Part shown: piece after piece, positions 27,390 through 40,300 of the stretch
Numbering within the stretch: the stretch's first letter is position 1
How the letters are laid out: each line of letters begins with the position of its first letter
Source: Hydractinia symbiolongicarpus
Taxonomy: Eukaryota > Cnidaria > Hydrozoa > Anthoathecata > Hydractiniidae
Direction: 5' to 3'
Assembly (NCBI RefSeq): GCF_029227915.1
Contig: NC_079885.1
Location: 8,246,001 to 8,310,000 of the forward strand
Length of the DNA stretch: 64,000 nt
Position numbers and translations under genes: made by a program
Notes under the pieces: model-generated
Told to the model about the DNA's origin: nothing
Seen by the model: the letters and a program-made list of their open reading frames with translations, nothing else
The model's database searches: none

Positions 27390-30300
27390 TTCACAGTAAA
27401 GAAAAATCGGGAGAATATAGTTCGGGACTACAACGTTGAGTTAGTCCCTTTTCCAGACCGAATTTCAAGCCTGTAGGGGAATTAAAATTTGGTAATATCT
27501 ATTCATGGAACAGCTTGTTACTATTTCAGGTTAACCATTTATAATGGTCTAAAAACATTTGTGGCGTAATTGGCGTAAGATTTAATCAACAGATTTTGCA
27601 AGAGATGGTCAATAGATTTAGAGAGAGAGATCGAGTCAATAGATTTGGAGAGAGATCGAGTCAATAGATTTGGAGAGAGATCGAGTCAATAGATTTGGAG
27701 AGAGAGATCGAGTCAATAGATTTGGAGAGAGATCGAGTCAATAGATTTGGAGAGAGATCGAATCAATAGATTTAGAGAGAGATCGAGTCAATAGAGTTGG
27801 AGAGAGATCGAGTCAATAGATTTGGAGAGAGATCGAGTCAATAGATTTGGAGAGAGATCGAGTCAATAGATTTGGAGAGAAATCGAGTCAATAGATTTGG
27901 AGAGAGATCGAATCAATAGATTTAGAGAGAGATTGAGTCAATAGATTTGGAGAGAGATCGAGTCAATAGATTTGGAGAGAGATCGAGTCAATAGATTTAG
28001 AGAGAGATCGAGTCAATAGATTTAGAGAGAGAGATCGAGTCAATAGATTTGGAGAGAGATCGAGTCAATAGATTTAGAGAGAGAGATCGAGTCAATAGAT
28101 TTGGAGAGAGATCGAATCAATAGATTTAGAGAGAGATCGAGTCAATAGATTTGGAAAGAGATCGAGTCAATAGATTTGGAGAGAAATCGAGTCAATAGAT
28201 TTGGAGAGAGATTGAGTCAATAGATTTGGAGAGAGATCGAGTCAATAGATTTTGAAAGAGATTGTCAATAAATTTAGAGAGAGAGATCGAGTCAATAGAT
28301 TTGGAGAGAGATCGAGTCAATAGATTTTTAAACAAAATACGAATATTTCTGGGAAAAGAATCATAAGGAAGTATATATATCACTTAGGGAAGAAATTTGG
28401 GGAAAGTACTAGTTTGCAATACTTCTGTGGGAACCATTTATTTTGCTTACATTACATTTCCCTTTTTAGACGCAGTACTCCGGAATGTTGATATTGAATT
28501 TCTTGATGCTATATCGAGTGCTGTGAGGTCGATTGTTGAAAAGTTCATTGGGGCGAAAAAATACGAGGTATGACATTTTGATTTGTTTTTGTAAAATCAT
28601 AACTTTATAAGCAGCAGTGCTGACCCGGAATTTGCTGGACAGCCGAGTCTGATTTAAATTGGAGAAATTGCCAGATTTAAGACTAGTTGGGGATTGGGGA
28701 ATTTCAGCCCAAGTTAAAATTTCAACTTAGATTTCAACTTTTAAGGAAACTACAATGTTTACCTATACACTTTATTCGTACTAATTCATGTGCGTATCAA
28801 ATTTTGCCTTTCGCGCTTGAAGTGTGATTCTGGTCGTGCTGTACCAATTTTTGCGTAAATACACATTTCCGGAGCTACCGTACTTGCATGTACCACTGCT
28901 TTTTCTCGATTTTGTTTCGCAAAAAAATGGATTAGTTAGTAGAAATCCTTATCAAAACTTAAATATATACGAATTCACCTTCGTACGAAAACGAGGCTTA
29001 CAACTACAAGCCGAGTAAAAGAAATAAGGGATAGTTACAACAAATTAAGTTGAAAGATTACACACGCCTAAATGTAATGACGCTAAATACGATTTTAAGT
29101 TATTTTGTATGGATTGTTTTTGCACTTTGTAGACGGGGGAGGGAGTGACATTAAGTAAAAGATTACATTTTAAAAAACGACATTTTTGCTCACGTCTGCA
29201 TTTTTGAGTCTCAGCGATTGTAAAATTCGGAAGAAATACCAGACTAACTAGAAATACTAAACTAACTGTGTTTAATTAGGACCCGTATGAGTGAGACTTC
29301 AGCCAAAAGACTTTTGAGATATGAGACGGAAAATATGAATTCGAATATATTACATAAAACAAAATACAAACACGTCTTGGAACAATTTTTTTTTTACTGT
29401 GTTGGTGTGTGGATTGATTGCAGGAAGTTGACTGGGTGTCGTGAGTTGGCCTTTGATGAGAATTAACTTTAAAAGCAATAACTGAAAGTATATGATTCTT
29501 AACAGTTTCCATTTTTTTAACGAAATTTGATTAATTGAGACCAATTTTTTTCTGCCGATTGAGAATTCCATTCACTTTACGTGAGTATACTGTAGTTTTT
29601 TTAGTTTTTAGTTTATGTTGTTAATAAAAAATTATGCGCAAAATTGTCTGAAAATTTTTGTTAGTTAATTTAATTTAGTGTATCACTTTAGATTTGCTGT
29701 TTCGACACTCTGATGTTGGGACATAAGATTTTGTCGCAAGAGATTACTGACTCGACAAAAATGAATGTGATCAGTGTTTTCGGTATGATTGGGAAATACG
29801 TATGTACGAGAGAAGAAGGTCAGCAGATTTTGGAAGTGAGTAGATATGTTTTGTACTTTTGTAATGTTGTAATAGCGAGTGGATGTTACCTCTAATTCAG
29901 AAATTTCATTACTGTTTCAAACTTGTTTTGAACACTTGTGCTTGAAAAAAGCAAACTGTTGCTTGAATACACCAATAATATATTTCATGTTAACCTAACA
30001 ATATTTGGCAGCCCAGAAATTCAAAACTTTTACACTTTTTTTTTTGGTTTTTCTTTAAAAAACATGACTTTAAGAAACGCGAGTCTAAGATGGTATTTTA
30101 AACAGCTAACTCGCGAAAAAATGCTTTCAACAGCTACCTCGCGAAAGTATATTTTCAACAACTAACTCGTGAAAAAATATTTTTAACAACTAACTCGCGC
30201 AAGAATACTTTCAACATCTAACTCGGAAAAGCTTCTCGAGAACTAAGAAACATCGGACTGAACCCCAAATGTAGGTTTAGTATAAAAAGTTGGAAGAAAC

Positions 30301-32278
30301 ATGAAGCGATGTATATATCTTTATTATCGTAATTTTTTTTTCTCTCTTAACTTTAGAAAATTGGATCTCTCTTCTGCGAAATGCTCAATACCTCCGGCCT
30401 GAACCTGGTCGTGGTAGCAGAAGTACTGGACGCAACATTCGACACGTTCGCGGATGGACCACACGTGGATGTTGTATTACAAAACACACAGTTGCTTCAA
30501 ACTCTAAAAACACTCCTATCTAACTTAAAAAGCCGTGTAAGTGTTTTGATTATGATGACCAACTTGGTGTTTTGCTAACTTGAAAACGGCGTAAGCGTTT
30601 CGACTGCTATCTTTTAAGAGTATAGTTTAAAATGGAGCTGTGTTGCTAGCCTGCAGCGCAAAGTTACGTGGACCAGAGCGGAAAATCGTACTGAGTTGTG
30701 CACGCTTAGGTTAAAATTCTGTCTTTGTGCGGACATTCAAATGTTTTTGAGTTTTGTCATCTAGATACTGTTTTATTCCATAAATGTTATTATGTACCAA
30801 ATTTGGTCCGGTATTTAAAATTGCTTCGTTTTTGACGAGTAGCGAGATAGTGCACGCAGTTTATGCATGTTGGACTTTACACACGCCTAAATGCAAACTT
30901 GTCAAAGTTCAGAGTAGACTTAGACTTGTTTATTTCGTTAGGGCCAAAACCTTCGAAAGTGCTAATTTTTGCTAACTCCACAAGATTTCGGACCTTTTTA
31001 AGTGGTGGAGTAGATATTGTATACTAAGATTGTAAAAGGTGCAGCTAGCGCATTTTCGACGTTGGTTACTCAACCTCCGGCTGCAGAGCACAGTAGTCCA
31101 AGTGATGGTGCTTGACCATTTCAAAACAGGCTTGAAAAACGCACAATTTCCCAAATATTTTTCCACCAAGGTTGTAGCTTAAACAACTCCGTGCTTTGAG
31201 AATTAACTTGTGAAGTCTCGTATTCTGGCCCACTCGGTGTTGATCATGAAATAGTAGATTACCTGTTTTGTTGTGATTTTGTTTTATTCCGTGTGTTGCA
31301 GAAATGCAAAACAAACATGAGTTCCACTTTAAATCCTTACAACAGTTGATTTATAAGTATAAGCATGTCTGGTATATCTTCCTTCACTTTTGAGTGACAA
31401 CATGTGGGACGACTATTTGAGAAAAATATTTTATACAGTGCCTCTGGGATTGTTTATGACAGTAGAGAGAATAACATGATGATATGTGAACCAGCATGCT
31501 GATTCTTTTAATCTAATCCTTGTTCTTCTTGTCGTTGTTGTTGGCAAAGATGCAGTTTGGTATACTTTCTACGGAATGGAACTTTTCGGTACTGAAAGCA
31601 CTAACTGTCTTAGACTAAACAACAAAAAAGAAGAAAGTTGCAAAAAACTAGCAGAGAAATATTTGTCACGATGAAAAAGCAAACAAGCAGTGGTGACGTG
31701 TATAAAAAAAGTGAAAGCATTTGTTTTTTTTCCGCAGAAATGTTTTGCGGCTGAGCAAAACAACAAAAAATTAAAGTGTGATCCAGATACGCGCTTTTTT
31801 ATACGCAACGGAAAATTTTGGTTGAGTGTTAATGTTGCTTGAGTTTCTGTATTCTACAGACACAACTGTTATTATTATTATTCCAAATATTTTTTACAGG
31901 ATATAGCCACTTCAGAAACACTGTTATAATGTGGGTCTTGCGTTCTGAATGTATACATTAGGTATACACCGGCTTTGCTTACCCAATTTCCCTTACATGA
32001 CATAAGTTGACCCGTAACTGTGTTAAAGGCGCTTGCTAAACATGCCGCGCTGTGGACCGATCCACAGACCTTGTGATTACAAAGTGTATATGAATTTGTC
32101 GTTAGACGTAAATTTCGTTATGGTTTACACCTCTAACATGAAGGAATTCTGTAATGTCTGATCATTTGTTTTTGTTTAGATGAGAACAGAAAGAGTATCA
32201 TTAGGCGAAAATATCGGTATCGTGGACATGGCTCGAGTCAATTTAAATCGGTTCATTAAGTACAAAGAGAAAAGGTGA
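16846..32278 (+). CDS. HEATR3: HEAT repeat-containing protein 3 (HEATR3/SYO1 orthologue), 16 exons
   Basis: Exons: 16846-16992, 17850-18025, 20863-20950, 21360-21469, 22883-22992, 23873-24016, 24522-24658, 25487-25562, 26105-26184, 26416-26487, 26569-26630, 27114-27244, 28470-28567, 29692-29835, 30357-30536, 32180-32278. All have AG/GT borders and compatible phases and give 617 codons; the human protein is about 680. The N-terminus MGKTSKKKKKQQRKK is basic and nuclear-signal-like. Next come armadillo/HEAT helices, including RIKAAHCLYTISEENQ. An acidic insert (DDDSWVELEDDEMD, residues ~330-355) follows, as in the family. The C-terminus ends MARVNLNRFIKYKEKR. Family knowledge: SYO1/HEATR3 escorts uL18 (RPL5) with importin into the nucleus for 5S RNP assembly. 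The ATG lies 14 nt after a T-rich AG, so the 5' UTR is spliced or trans-spliced. An AATAAA lies at 32318. Confidence 0.93.
17052..17110 (+). repeat. Solo end of the TTAGTTGTTCTACAGG element, in HEATR3 intron 1
   Basis: ATTAGTTGTTCTGCAGGC is followed by a GGTCGGTAGGTAGG run. It matches the left terminal inverted repeat of the element at 19463-20452 with one mismatch. No right end was found nearby. The rest of intron 1 (16993-17849) shows nothing recognisable. Confidence 0.55.
18060..18602. mobile_element. Decayed inverted-repeat DNA element (pogo/Tigger-like), in HEATR3 intron 2
   Basis: The right end, read in reverse complement, is CAGTAGACTTTCTATAATTT followed by GAAC. The left part has ACTTTCCTTTAATTTGAAC and several CTATTATTCGAAC / CTATAATTTGAAC words, and the right part repeats them in the opposite orientation. 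This word set is typical of short non-autonomous pogo/Tigger-type elements. The TA target duplication was not securely identified. Confidence 0.45.
19463..20452 (+). mobile_element. Inverted-repeat DNA element (MITE family 2), full length, in HEATR3 intron 2
   Basis: A 990-bp element bounded by 27-bp terminal inverted repeats (19463-19489 and 20426-20452) that differ at one position. The ends read TCCAACTTAATTAGTTGTTC inward, followed by TACAGGC. Near both ends there are short ACCGAC / CGACTGAC words. The interior has no long ORF and carries tandem ACTTTCAAAACA...CTTGCTGTA words. Related copies lie at 12430-13092 and 17052-17110. No target-site duplication was recognised. Confidence 0.75.
21470..22882. 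other. HEATR3 intron 4, no separate gene
   Basis: An in-frame read-through ORF continues past the exon 4 donor to about 21629. Protein alignment to HEATR3 follows the splice to 22883 instead (FFTNL|SEASNVLVESIDLESLL). No mobile element was recognised. Confidence 0.6.
24659..25486. other. HEATR3 intron 7 with a SINE-like fragment
   Basis: At about 25078-25230 the sequence AGGGATTCCATTCCGATGGC and the following ~120 bp resemble the body of the SINE at 62676-62925 (AGGGATTCCATCCTATTGGC), including a shared ACTTGCNTTGCTGCC-like segment. The rest is featureless. Confidence 0.5.
26690..26960 (-). mobile_element. tRNA-derived SINE-like element in HEATR3 intron 11
   Basis: On the minus strand, TTTGTAGTGGAGTATTTGCC resembles an RNA polymerase III A box and, about 25 nt later, TTGGGATCAAACCC resembles a B box. 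A body of about 180 bp follows. Intron 11 otherwise holds nothing recognisable. Confidence 0.5.
27352..27392. repeat. (AAAT)n microsatellite
   Basis: Tandem AAAT/AAATA units directly before the minisatellite-bearing part of HEATR3 intron 12. Confidence 0.85.
27609..28328. repeat. Minisatellite, 25-bp unit, about 29 copies, in HEATR3 intron 12
   Basis: The unit is TCAATAGATTTGGAGAGAGA followed by TCGAG. Variants have an A for the second G of TTTGG, an extra GA pair (27-bp units) or single substitutions. The similarity between units is high throughout, so the array is young or has been homogenised. It fills about 60% of a 1.2-kb intron between exons 12 and 13. Confidence 0.95.
28568..29691. 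other. HEATR3 intron 13, nothing recognised
   Basis: AT-rich, with short unrecognised ORFs only. Confidence 0.5.
30099..30230. repeat. Short tandem repeat, unit about 33 bp, in HEATR3 intron 14
   Basis: About four imperfect units containing CAACTAACTCGCGAAAAAAT followed by a TTTTCAACA-like run. GC-rich CTCGCG islands recur in an AT-rich intron. Confidence 0.75.
30537..32179. other. HEATR3 intron 15, with a SINE-like fragment
   Basis: At about 31955-32090, GGACCGATCCACAGACCTTG followed by TGATTACAAAG matches the box-B side of the SINE at 62676-62925 (AACCCAAGACCTTATGATTACAA). Short ORFs elsewhere in the intron are not supported as genes. Confidence 0.45.
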
Positions 32279-32317
32279 CCGAGACAAATTTACATGTAAA
32301 AAAGAAAACACTAGCAC

Positions 32318-32323
32318 AATAAA
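32318..32323 (+). terminator. Polyadenylation signal of HEATR3
   Basis: AATAAA lies 40 nt after the HEATR3 stop codon. A second AATAAA lies near 32471. Confidence 0.6.
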
Positions 32324-35300
32324 TCCCCTAAGTGAAACGCAATCGAGACAACTGGAAAATTAGACGTGACTGAAAAACTTTCACATCGCATGAAGTCGTT
32401 GGTTCACTGGTTATAACTCCAGTGAGCGCGTTGAATTGACACGAACCTAATGTGCTTGCATACCACCTTGAATAAAACAATTTTTTTTTTGTTTTTAGCT
32501 AAATACCACCTTGGTAGCTTCTGTAATTTTATAAGAACAAATATACATATATATACATCTTGTAATAAACGCCCCTCTTAAAGTTTAAGATTTGTTATAA
32601 ACGCCCCTTTTAAAACCCCATATTTAAACGGGGCGTTGCTTCGATGACAGGGTAAATATCAACGCTATTTGAGAATTAGAAATGAACTATACCTAACAAT
32701 TTCGTATTAAAATCTGACATCAAAAATGTGTTTCGAATTAAACGCCTTCTCAAAAAAACATCCTTATATAGTTAAAAAAAATAAACACCAGCTCATTTTT
32801 TGTTACTAAGATTTTTTTGAGTATATTCATTATATTAGTTTATATACGATGTTCAAAAAAGAACCTCGAACGCCAAAACTACGCGTTTTATTTCTGTTTA
32901 AGAAGGAGCAATCCGCAGAGTTAATGTAAGCCTTGCCTTACCGTAGTTAATAACGGTTTTAAAGGGGGTAAGTCCAGCGTGCGTACTTTATGAACGCCTT
33001 TCCCAAACTGTACTTGAAATCAGTTTTTACAAATAAAATAAACTTGGAATATTGGCTATTCCTGTAAAGAATTTCCGGTTAAAAATCCGCAAAATATTTG
33101 CGACTTCGTTTATGTTAAATTCGGGGTTTCCTTTTTCATGACAAAAATCGCCGAACGCCGTACAAGCAAGTCCAAAATACCGACGTACTGTCTGTTGGTC
33201 ATAATTTGAGACCACGTAATTTTGAGATTTTTTAAATGTCTGATATATAGAAGGATTTAATTTGCTTTCCGGCCAGCGTCAAACTTGGTCGACGTTAAAA
33301 CGACAGATGGCCAGAAATCGTGTAAAACGACGAGAGATGGGCAGTAAAAAATTGTAGAAAGTTGGAGGTTTTCTAAATAATTTGCGTGAAATGATTGGCT
33401 TCTTGAATTCCTTAAATTGTTCTGTGTTTGAATCCGTAATTATTGACAAATGACTTCTAAGGTTAATAATTTGAGAAAAACTGAAAAACATCTGGAAAAG
33501 AAAATTTGATTTTGCCGGTTTGCTTGTTTATTTGCTTGTTGTCCTCAAAAACAGGACAATGTTATTAAAAATGATCTGAAGTTTAAAAAAAACTTTTATA
33601 GTCATTCTACAAAAGTTTTTCAGCGGGAATTTATTTTCGAGGTTTTACAAAGGAACTTCAAATGTTTCTGCCCACTAAATTTCAGAACATAAGTCACAAA
33701 CAAGAATTGTTTTGTTAACATAGGTGAGTGTGACCACGCGAAACTGTCTCACCAATGCTTTCCCCCACATGCTTCATTATACATACTTGAGTTTAGTAGT
33801 TTTTTACACATCCCACATGGTTTCGATGTCGGTTACCATATTACGTGAATTTTAAACAACCTTTTTCCTAATCCCTTTTTGCCACATCTTGCTGCTAAAA
33901 TATAAAGGAACTGGAATATAAAAAAATACATATCTACCAACGTATAAGTAATGTCACGCTAGCTTCCATATTGTGCTAGCTTCCATACAGGCCGGCAAGA
34001 TGCTTTTATTTCAAGTCTACCAAAAAAATAAAAGTGAAAAGAAGTCCTGGGGATGAGGTTGATGTGCATGCACTAAAATAATACCTTATTCCTTATAAAA
34101 CTTAATGCAAGTAGTCGAAAACATTGTACATATAGCGACAAAAAAATCACAAGAATACACTAGACAAATCTACAATACTGATGAATGATTTGAACTCATT
34201 TTTGTTGGCTGCTACATCGGCTTAACTTTGAAAACACCATTTTCAAAATTAAAAGTCCTTCTGTAAAAAGGTGAAAAATTATGGAAAGAAGAATTTTAAG
34301 AAAAGCGTTTAATATGTAAACGAAAGCGAAAGTGATTCATGGTACAAGAAAATAATTGATTGGAGCCACAATAGTTTTTCTTGGCGCCAAAATAAACTAA
34401 CGCATTAAAGCGTGCCTTCGTAATGTGATAATAATAAATAAGAATGATAAATACGAATAATAAAAATAATAAAATGTAGCGAAAGTATCGCCTTCATTTT
34501 TACACGTCCAGACAAAGTTGAAGATGTTGATTTTTCGACGTCAATGTTTTGTTCCGTATTTTATTAATCCGCTGCTAATAATAATGACGTCATTGATAAG
34601 TGGTAAGTCAATATAAGACCATGTCAAAAAGTTTAAGAACTTTATACTTGAAAGTGTTGTTGATGTTTTGTCAGTGAGAAAGATGAGCGTATGTAAAGAA
34701 AAGATTTTGAAAGTTTACACAGGATAAAGGAAACAATTTTTTTAAAAAATATGGGAAAAATTGAGTCCGTTGTATATCAATATTTATATATATGTTTATT
34801 CATATTTATTAAAACAGGTATGTTAGTTCTTAATTTTAATCTTAATCTTAATTTTATGGAACTTATAATAAGAAATATTTTAATTTCAGTTAACTACTAG
34901 CTCATATCCCTTAAACGGATTGAAGTTATTCCCAAGCTTCTATCCTGGTTATCAGCTCCCTTTTGAAAAACCTTCGACGGAAAAGAATCCTGTCATTTAT
35001 CATTTATACAGTCATGCGCGTGCAAAAAGAAAAGTTTGTAAAGAACTTTTTATTTTCGAGGCACAGAATTAAATGCCAAAAAATCGCCGACAGTAACGAC
35101 AGACACCGCTTCTCAATTTTATATTTTCTACAACAGGAGGCGTAATTCCATGATTTTCTCTATTATTTATTATTTTTCACTCCCGATTATTAATTGAGAC
35201 TTATTTTTAATTCTCTCAACTTTTCGCGTACATGTACGGATTTCTTACGCGTACACAAATATTACAGGTCTACGAAATCTTCAAGCTTTTCGAAACAATT

Positions 35301-37015
35301 TTGTAAAATCTTGTTCTTATGAATTATTCGGGTCTACAAAAGAGCTTATAAGAGTTGACTAGTGATAGCATCCTATCTTCGGAAAGCAGTACCAGAGTTT
35401 CTTCATTTAATGCCGATGTTTTTATTGTATATATGAAATAATAGCATATCATAAACATATCTGCACCGAAATAAAATGTAGCACCAATATTAAATCCGCG
35501 AAAATTTGAGGGAGGGAAAAACAGATAGTCGTCACAACAAAGAAAATTAAATTCTGCTTTAAAGTCGTTATTAAATTTTTGACTGACTCATTATAAACTT
35601 TTTGAAGGTTTATCAAAACAGATATGTCAATCTAATAAAATATCGCTCTCAACTTTGCTTTGAGAGCTTTTGGGTTGTCTGAGTACATGTAGACACTCCA
35701 AAAAGTGAGCACCTGTACCTAACGGATAAAAAGCGATCAAATTTTTGTAAAACAAGCGTAGCAAAAAACAATTAGCGAAAAAAAAGATTGTTGCGTGAAA
35801 TTAACCTTTTGGCCGAATATGTTCTCTTATTAGCGACAGGGAAGAGAATATGAATGTTTCATATGTTGTTTTTAAACATTTAATTTCGATGTAGGACATG
35901 GGGCATAACTACTTCTCCTTTTCAGTTCTCCCAGTGCTTTCGAGTGGCCGTAAAAAATATGTTTGAAAGTATTTCCACTCTATGCCTTGCTCATATCATC
36001 CGTAATTTGACTTGTTATCGACAAATTTTTAATAAAAGGTGCTGTTAAATTGAAGAGAAAAAACGAGACTCTCCAGATAGCAACTCTGATTGGCGAACAT
36101 AAAGTGTTTGCACGTTTATCCATTTACCGGATTATATCACTAGCTCAAACTCGGCCCTAGGACTCTTTGGGGCCTATAATATTATAGTCGTAGAAGAGGC
36201 CTGCGGATGAAGTGGCTGTATTGCGCGCTAGTATTACAAATGATAATAAGATACTTGTAATATGCATTGACCATGTCGATTTACAATTCAGTAAAATTTT
36301 AAGGATATCGTAAATAGACCAAAATAAATTTAACTTTGTCAACACAATGAAATAATGCACTTTCTTTTCTTTTTTTCATATTGTTGTGGTTTTATTATTT
36401 GAAAACAAAGTATGAGAAGCACTTAAAGTTTGAGCGACCGCTGTTTATAAATAAAAAAATAGCTATGGAAACACTAAAATATTAGCTGGTTTGATGACTG
36501 TTATTTCATTTGCTTGGGCCGTCCGCAATTGCAAAAACAACATGGTGGAAATATTATCTTCTAGAAACTAAAACAAATAGCTGGAATAATCGTCCAATCC
36601 ACGAAATATAGCAGGACTTTTTGCAATCTCTGTCAATTTGATCCCCAGAGTTCATTATCCTTCATTCAATTTTATGTGCGAGACTTTATATAACATACCC
36701 TGATTCGTACATCATGTCACATTCCTAGTTCAATCATCTTGCTCTTGTAATTCTGAGAAGAGCCTCTTATAAGTATTTCGTGTGCCGTAAAATTAGCAAA
36801 AAAAAATATTCTCTATGGTGGTTGGGTTTAAAAACGGAAGTATCGTGGATCAGATCGTTTGCGATTTTATAATCAACAATTTGGTCTCCTTTTTTTAAGA
36901 CATACCCTGAGTTACTGGACCATTGGAAAAAAAGATCTATTAACGCATTGTTAACTACTTAAAAAGAAGTGTTACTTTGATAACTTGTTATTTATATGTA
37001 TATATATTTATTTAG
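32324..37015. other. Region between HEATR3 and the receptor kinase, no supported gene
   Basis: 4.7 kb without a recognised protein. It may hold upstream exons or the promoter of the receptor kinase, whose signal peptide was not found. TAAACGCCCC words repeat in both orientations near 32565-32635. An (AAT)n tract lies near 34433-34475, and a CCTGGGGATGAGG motif lies near 34045. Confidence 0.4.
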
Positions 37016-37046
37016 AAAATGGTGCTTCGTCATCGTCTCTTCTCAG
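37016..37046 (+). other. Candidate 31-nt upstream exon of the receptor kinase
   Basis: Preceded by TATTTATTTAG and followed by GTAGAA. Its reading frame (NGASSSSLL) joins the 37350 exon in phase. It is very short and could be chance. Confidence 0.3.
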
Positions 37047-37349
37047 GTAGAAAAATTTTATTTGTTTTTTGATAACCGTTAATATGTAATAATTTGTAAT
37101 CTATTATCAGACGATTTTGGTAGCTGCATGAAAATTTTAAAACGTACGGCAAACAAACTAAATTTACTAAAAGTTTTCAGGGAACGTAAAACGAAAAATT
37201 TTTGTTAAATAAACAAAATGTGAAGTAAGCCTTGCTTTTTGATATGGAAATGGCGGCAAAAGGGAAATTTCTACGAATGTGGTTGTTACATACACTTTGT
37301 TGGTACATGGCTAACTTTCTGCATTGCATAACAAGTATTGTCTTTTTAG

Positions 37350-40300
37350 AATCGCACCATCTACACGTATTTACGAAAATTCTGGTGTTACGATATTAAA
37401 GAATACATACACAACGAAATTATCGACAAATACTATATCCACTGTACATAAAAAAACGAAAACAAAAACCGTTTCAATGCATTTTTCGCAAATATCGACT
37501 ATATCAACATTCTCGTGTACAAAGACATCGTTAGGAGACCGTAAATGCGAAAAATTCTCAGGTTCATTTTGCGCCGACATATTACGAAAAGATAACCGCA
37601 CGAAAGTATCGCGAAACTGTACTTCTAAATTTTCAATCACGGACGTAACGTTGCAAAAAATGTTTCATCTGTTGGAGAAAGGTTATCGCACAGACAAAAG
37701 TTGCCTTGATGCTATGAAATGGTAAATATAAATTTTTTTCTTCCATTTCTTTCTAGTATGCTCGTGTGAGAGATGGTTTTAATTTTATATTATTAAGTTT
37801 GGTTATCTTCTTTGGCAAAAACAATCGACTAAAAATTACAAAAAAGCTGCCCTCCTACTTTCATGTGTCCATAAATACTCGACATCAGTGCTAAATTCGA
37901 TCAAAAAATTTCGCGCCAAAATCTTACAAGAAATAATTACTTGCCATTCTTAAATGTCCCATTTAATGTCTTGATTAATGATAAAAGTGTATATATTGTG
38001 TACTTGTTTGAAGGCTAACGTGTTCAGTTATGTTCCCATCATGCAATACTACTGTTTCTTTGACTCGATTACCTTGCCAAGAAGTTTGCTCCGTTGTTAA
38101 AGATAGATTATGTCTTAAATATTGGCGCGATTTCGTGGACCTGCAAGAAACTCTTTTTAACTACATTGTGATACCATCATGCATTTCGTTACCAAGAAAC
38201 GACAACAATGGCGTTTGTGAATATCCTGCGTTTATAAAAGGTAGGTAATCAACTTCGTTCCCAGAGTATCTTGTGTCTTTTTAGAAATCAGACAGAAATA
38301 AGACGCCCTAGGGACAAGGTTGCCATGTGGTAAATGGCCGCACCAGCGAAGAGAAAAATGTTTAGCGAATTATTTTAGTTGCTGATAGCCAGGAAAACCC
38401 TCTTCCCGCTAGAGCAGGTTTTCTAGCTGACTAATATCTGATAGTCTTAACAGAACCTCACAGTAACATGTACCGTCATGCTTTGTGGGTTTCTTTTAAA
38501 CGCCCTTCGAATAGTTGAAAAGTTAGTCAAGTATAACGATATGTAAACAAAAGAAGTTTGCATTTAGTCAGTTTAACATTGGACGAGAGATCCAACGTGA
38601 AGGTTAAATCGTAAAACATCGGTATTTACAAGAAATAAAAGATTTTAAACTATTTTGTGGACTTTCTGCTTCATAGTATCACCAATCTCTGCACTCGCGT
38701 AGGAACGTGAGTGCAGAGATTGGTGATACCATACTCAAATAAGACCTTTTTGGTTTTGATGTTTTGGGGGTAGGGGGTAAGATGTAAACGAAATTTTCGA
38801 TTTATGAGCAACTGTCTACCCAAAAACCTTTCCTATACTCTCATAGTGGTATGTTCTAAATGTGTACAAAAAATTTCATTCTATAGTACGACGCGATGTG
38901 AGCCTGCAATGTTTTGCTTTTAGAACTAATTTCTCACAATTTGTCTGACACTCATGGTAAGAAGAATATCATCATTGGCGTTTCAGTGGGCGTGTCTATT
39001 GTTATCACGGTAATGCTTGTGATTGGTTTGATGTGTTGTAGAACACGCCCCAAGCACATAACAACACAACTTTCAATGAAAGACGTTAAAGAAGTACACC
39101 AAGCTGTCGATAACACAAAAAGATTTAGTGTAGTCGATATATTAGGTGAAACTAATCCAGAATATGAAAGCATAGAGACACTCGTGGATGCTCTTGGGAT
39201 AAGAGTTTTTGGTAAAGAGAATTTATCTTTTGATCAGAATTTGGGAGAAGGCGCTTTTGGAAAGGTAAGGTCGAATTAATTTTGCTTTTCTGCATAAGTG
39301 AAATTTATAAATTTGCTGCCATAATAGAAAAAACGGAACCCGCACCCTCGTCTTCAGGGATTATTTTTGTTTTAATATGAGAGCAGACGGCGCCAAAGGG
39401 TGCATATTACGCAAAGTACGAAAATGTATATATCCACGATTGTCATCTATCTTTCAAGCAGTATTGCAATTTTTCAAGCACTTACCGCTTTTATTATAAG
39501 GCTCTCTTATGCGGAAAGATATTTGCGATGAAAATCCCACAGCGCAAAAGGGTTGTTAAGCAGCATTTTGCTGCACTAATGCAAAATGGTAGCGGTGTTC
39601 AAAAAATAACATATTTCATCCGTCGTCCCCAGGGGTCTTTGCCTGAAGTAAGCGCTAACGGCTTTTACATAGGCAAAGAATGAGAGGTGTAGCAACAAGT
39701 TTTCAGTTAGAGGAAGGAGATTATAAATTTATCGACCTTTTTCGTATTAACTAAGGCTAGGTAGCCATATTTCGCCGTTATTTAAATGTTATAGGTTAAA
39801 ATATTTATACGAAAGTGGACGGAGCAAAAAGAAGGCACAAATTACTTTACTACGAAGCTCCGTTTTTTCAGTAAAAGGAAATAGAGTTAAAATGGGTGTA
39901 CTCCCTTATGTCTAATCTAATCGAAGCAGAAAGCATCTCTTACTTTAAGACTACGGTATAAAATTGCATCTAAAAAGGCGAATATTTATCAATAACACGG
40001 GTTGGGTGGCGCATCTTTTGTCTCTATTGTCTACGCCCTTCATTGCTTTTTGTTTTCATTACTTGCTTTCATTTATCTTCATTGTATTACAGGTTGTGCG
40101 ATGCAAAACAAGAAATATACGAGATGCTTCGAATATCAATTTAGTTGCTGTGAAGTATTTGAAGCCAAATGCATCCAGTGAAATGGAAAGCACATTCCTG
40201 AAAGAAGTAGAAATTTTATCTAACTTTGATCATCCTAATGTGATACCTCTAGTGGGAGTGTGTTTGGATCCTGAAGGACCAATGTGTCTTGTTTTAGGTA

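Noticed and set aside
37371-37640. 89-codon minus ORF
   Set aside because: Antisense to the Frizzled-domain exon, whose cysteine pattern and splicing are clear on the plus strand.
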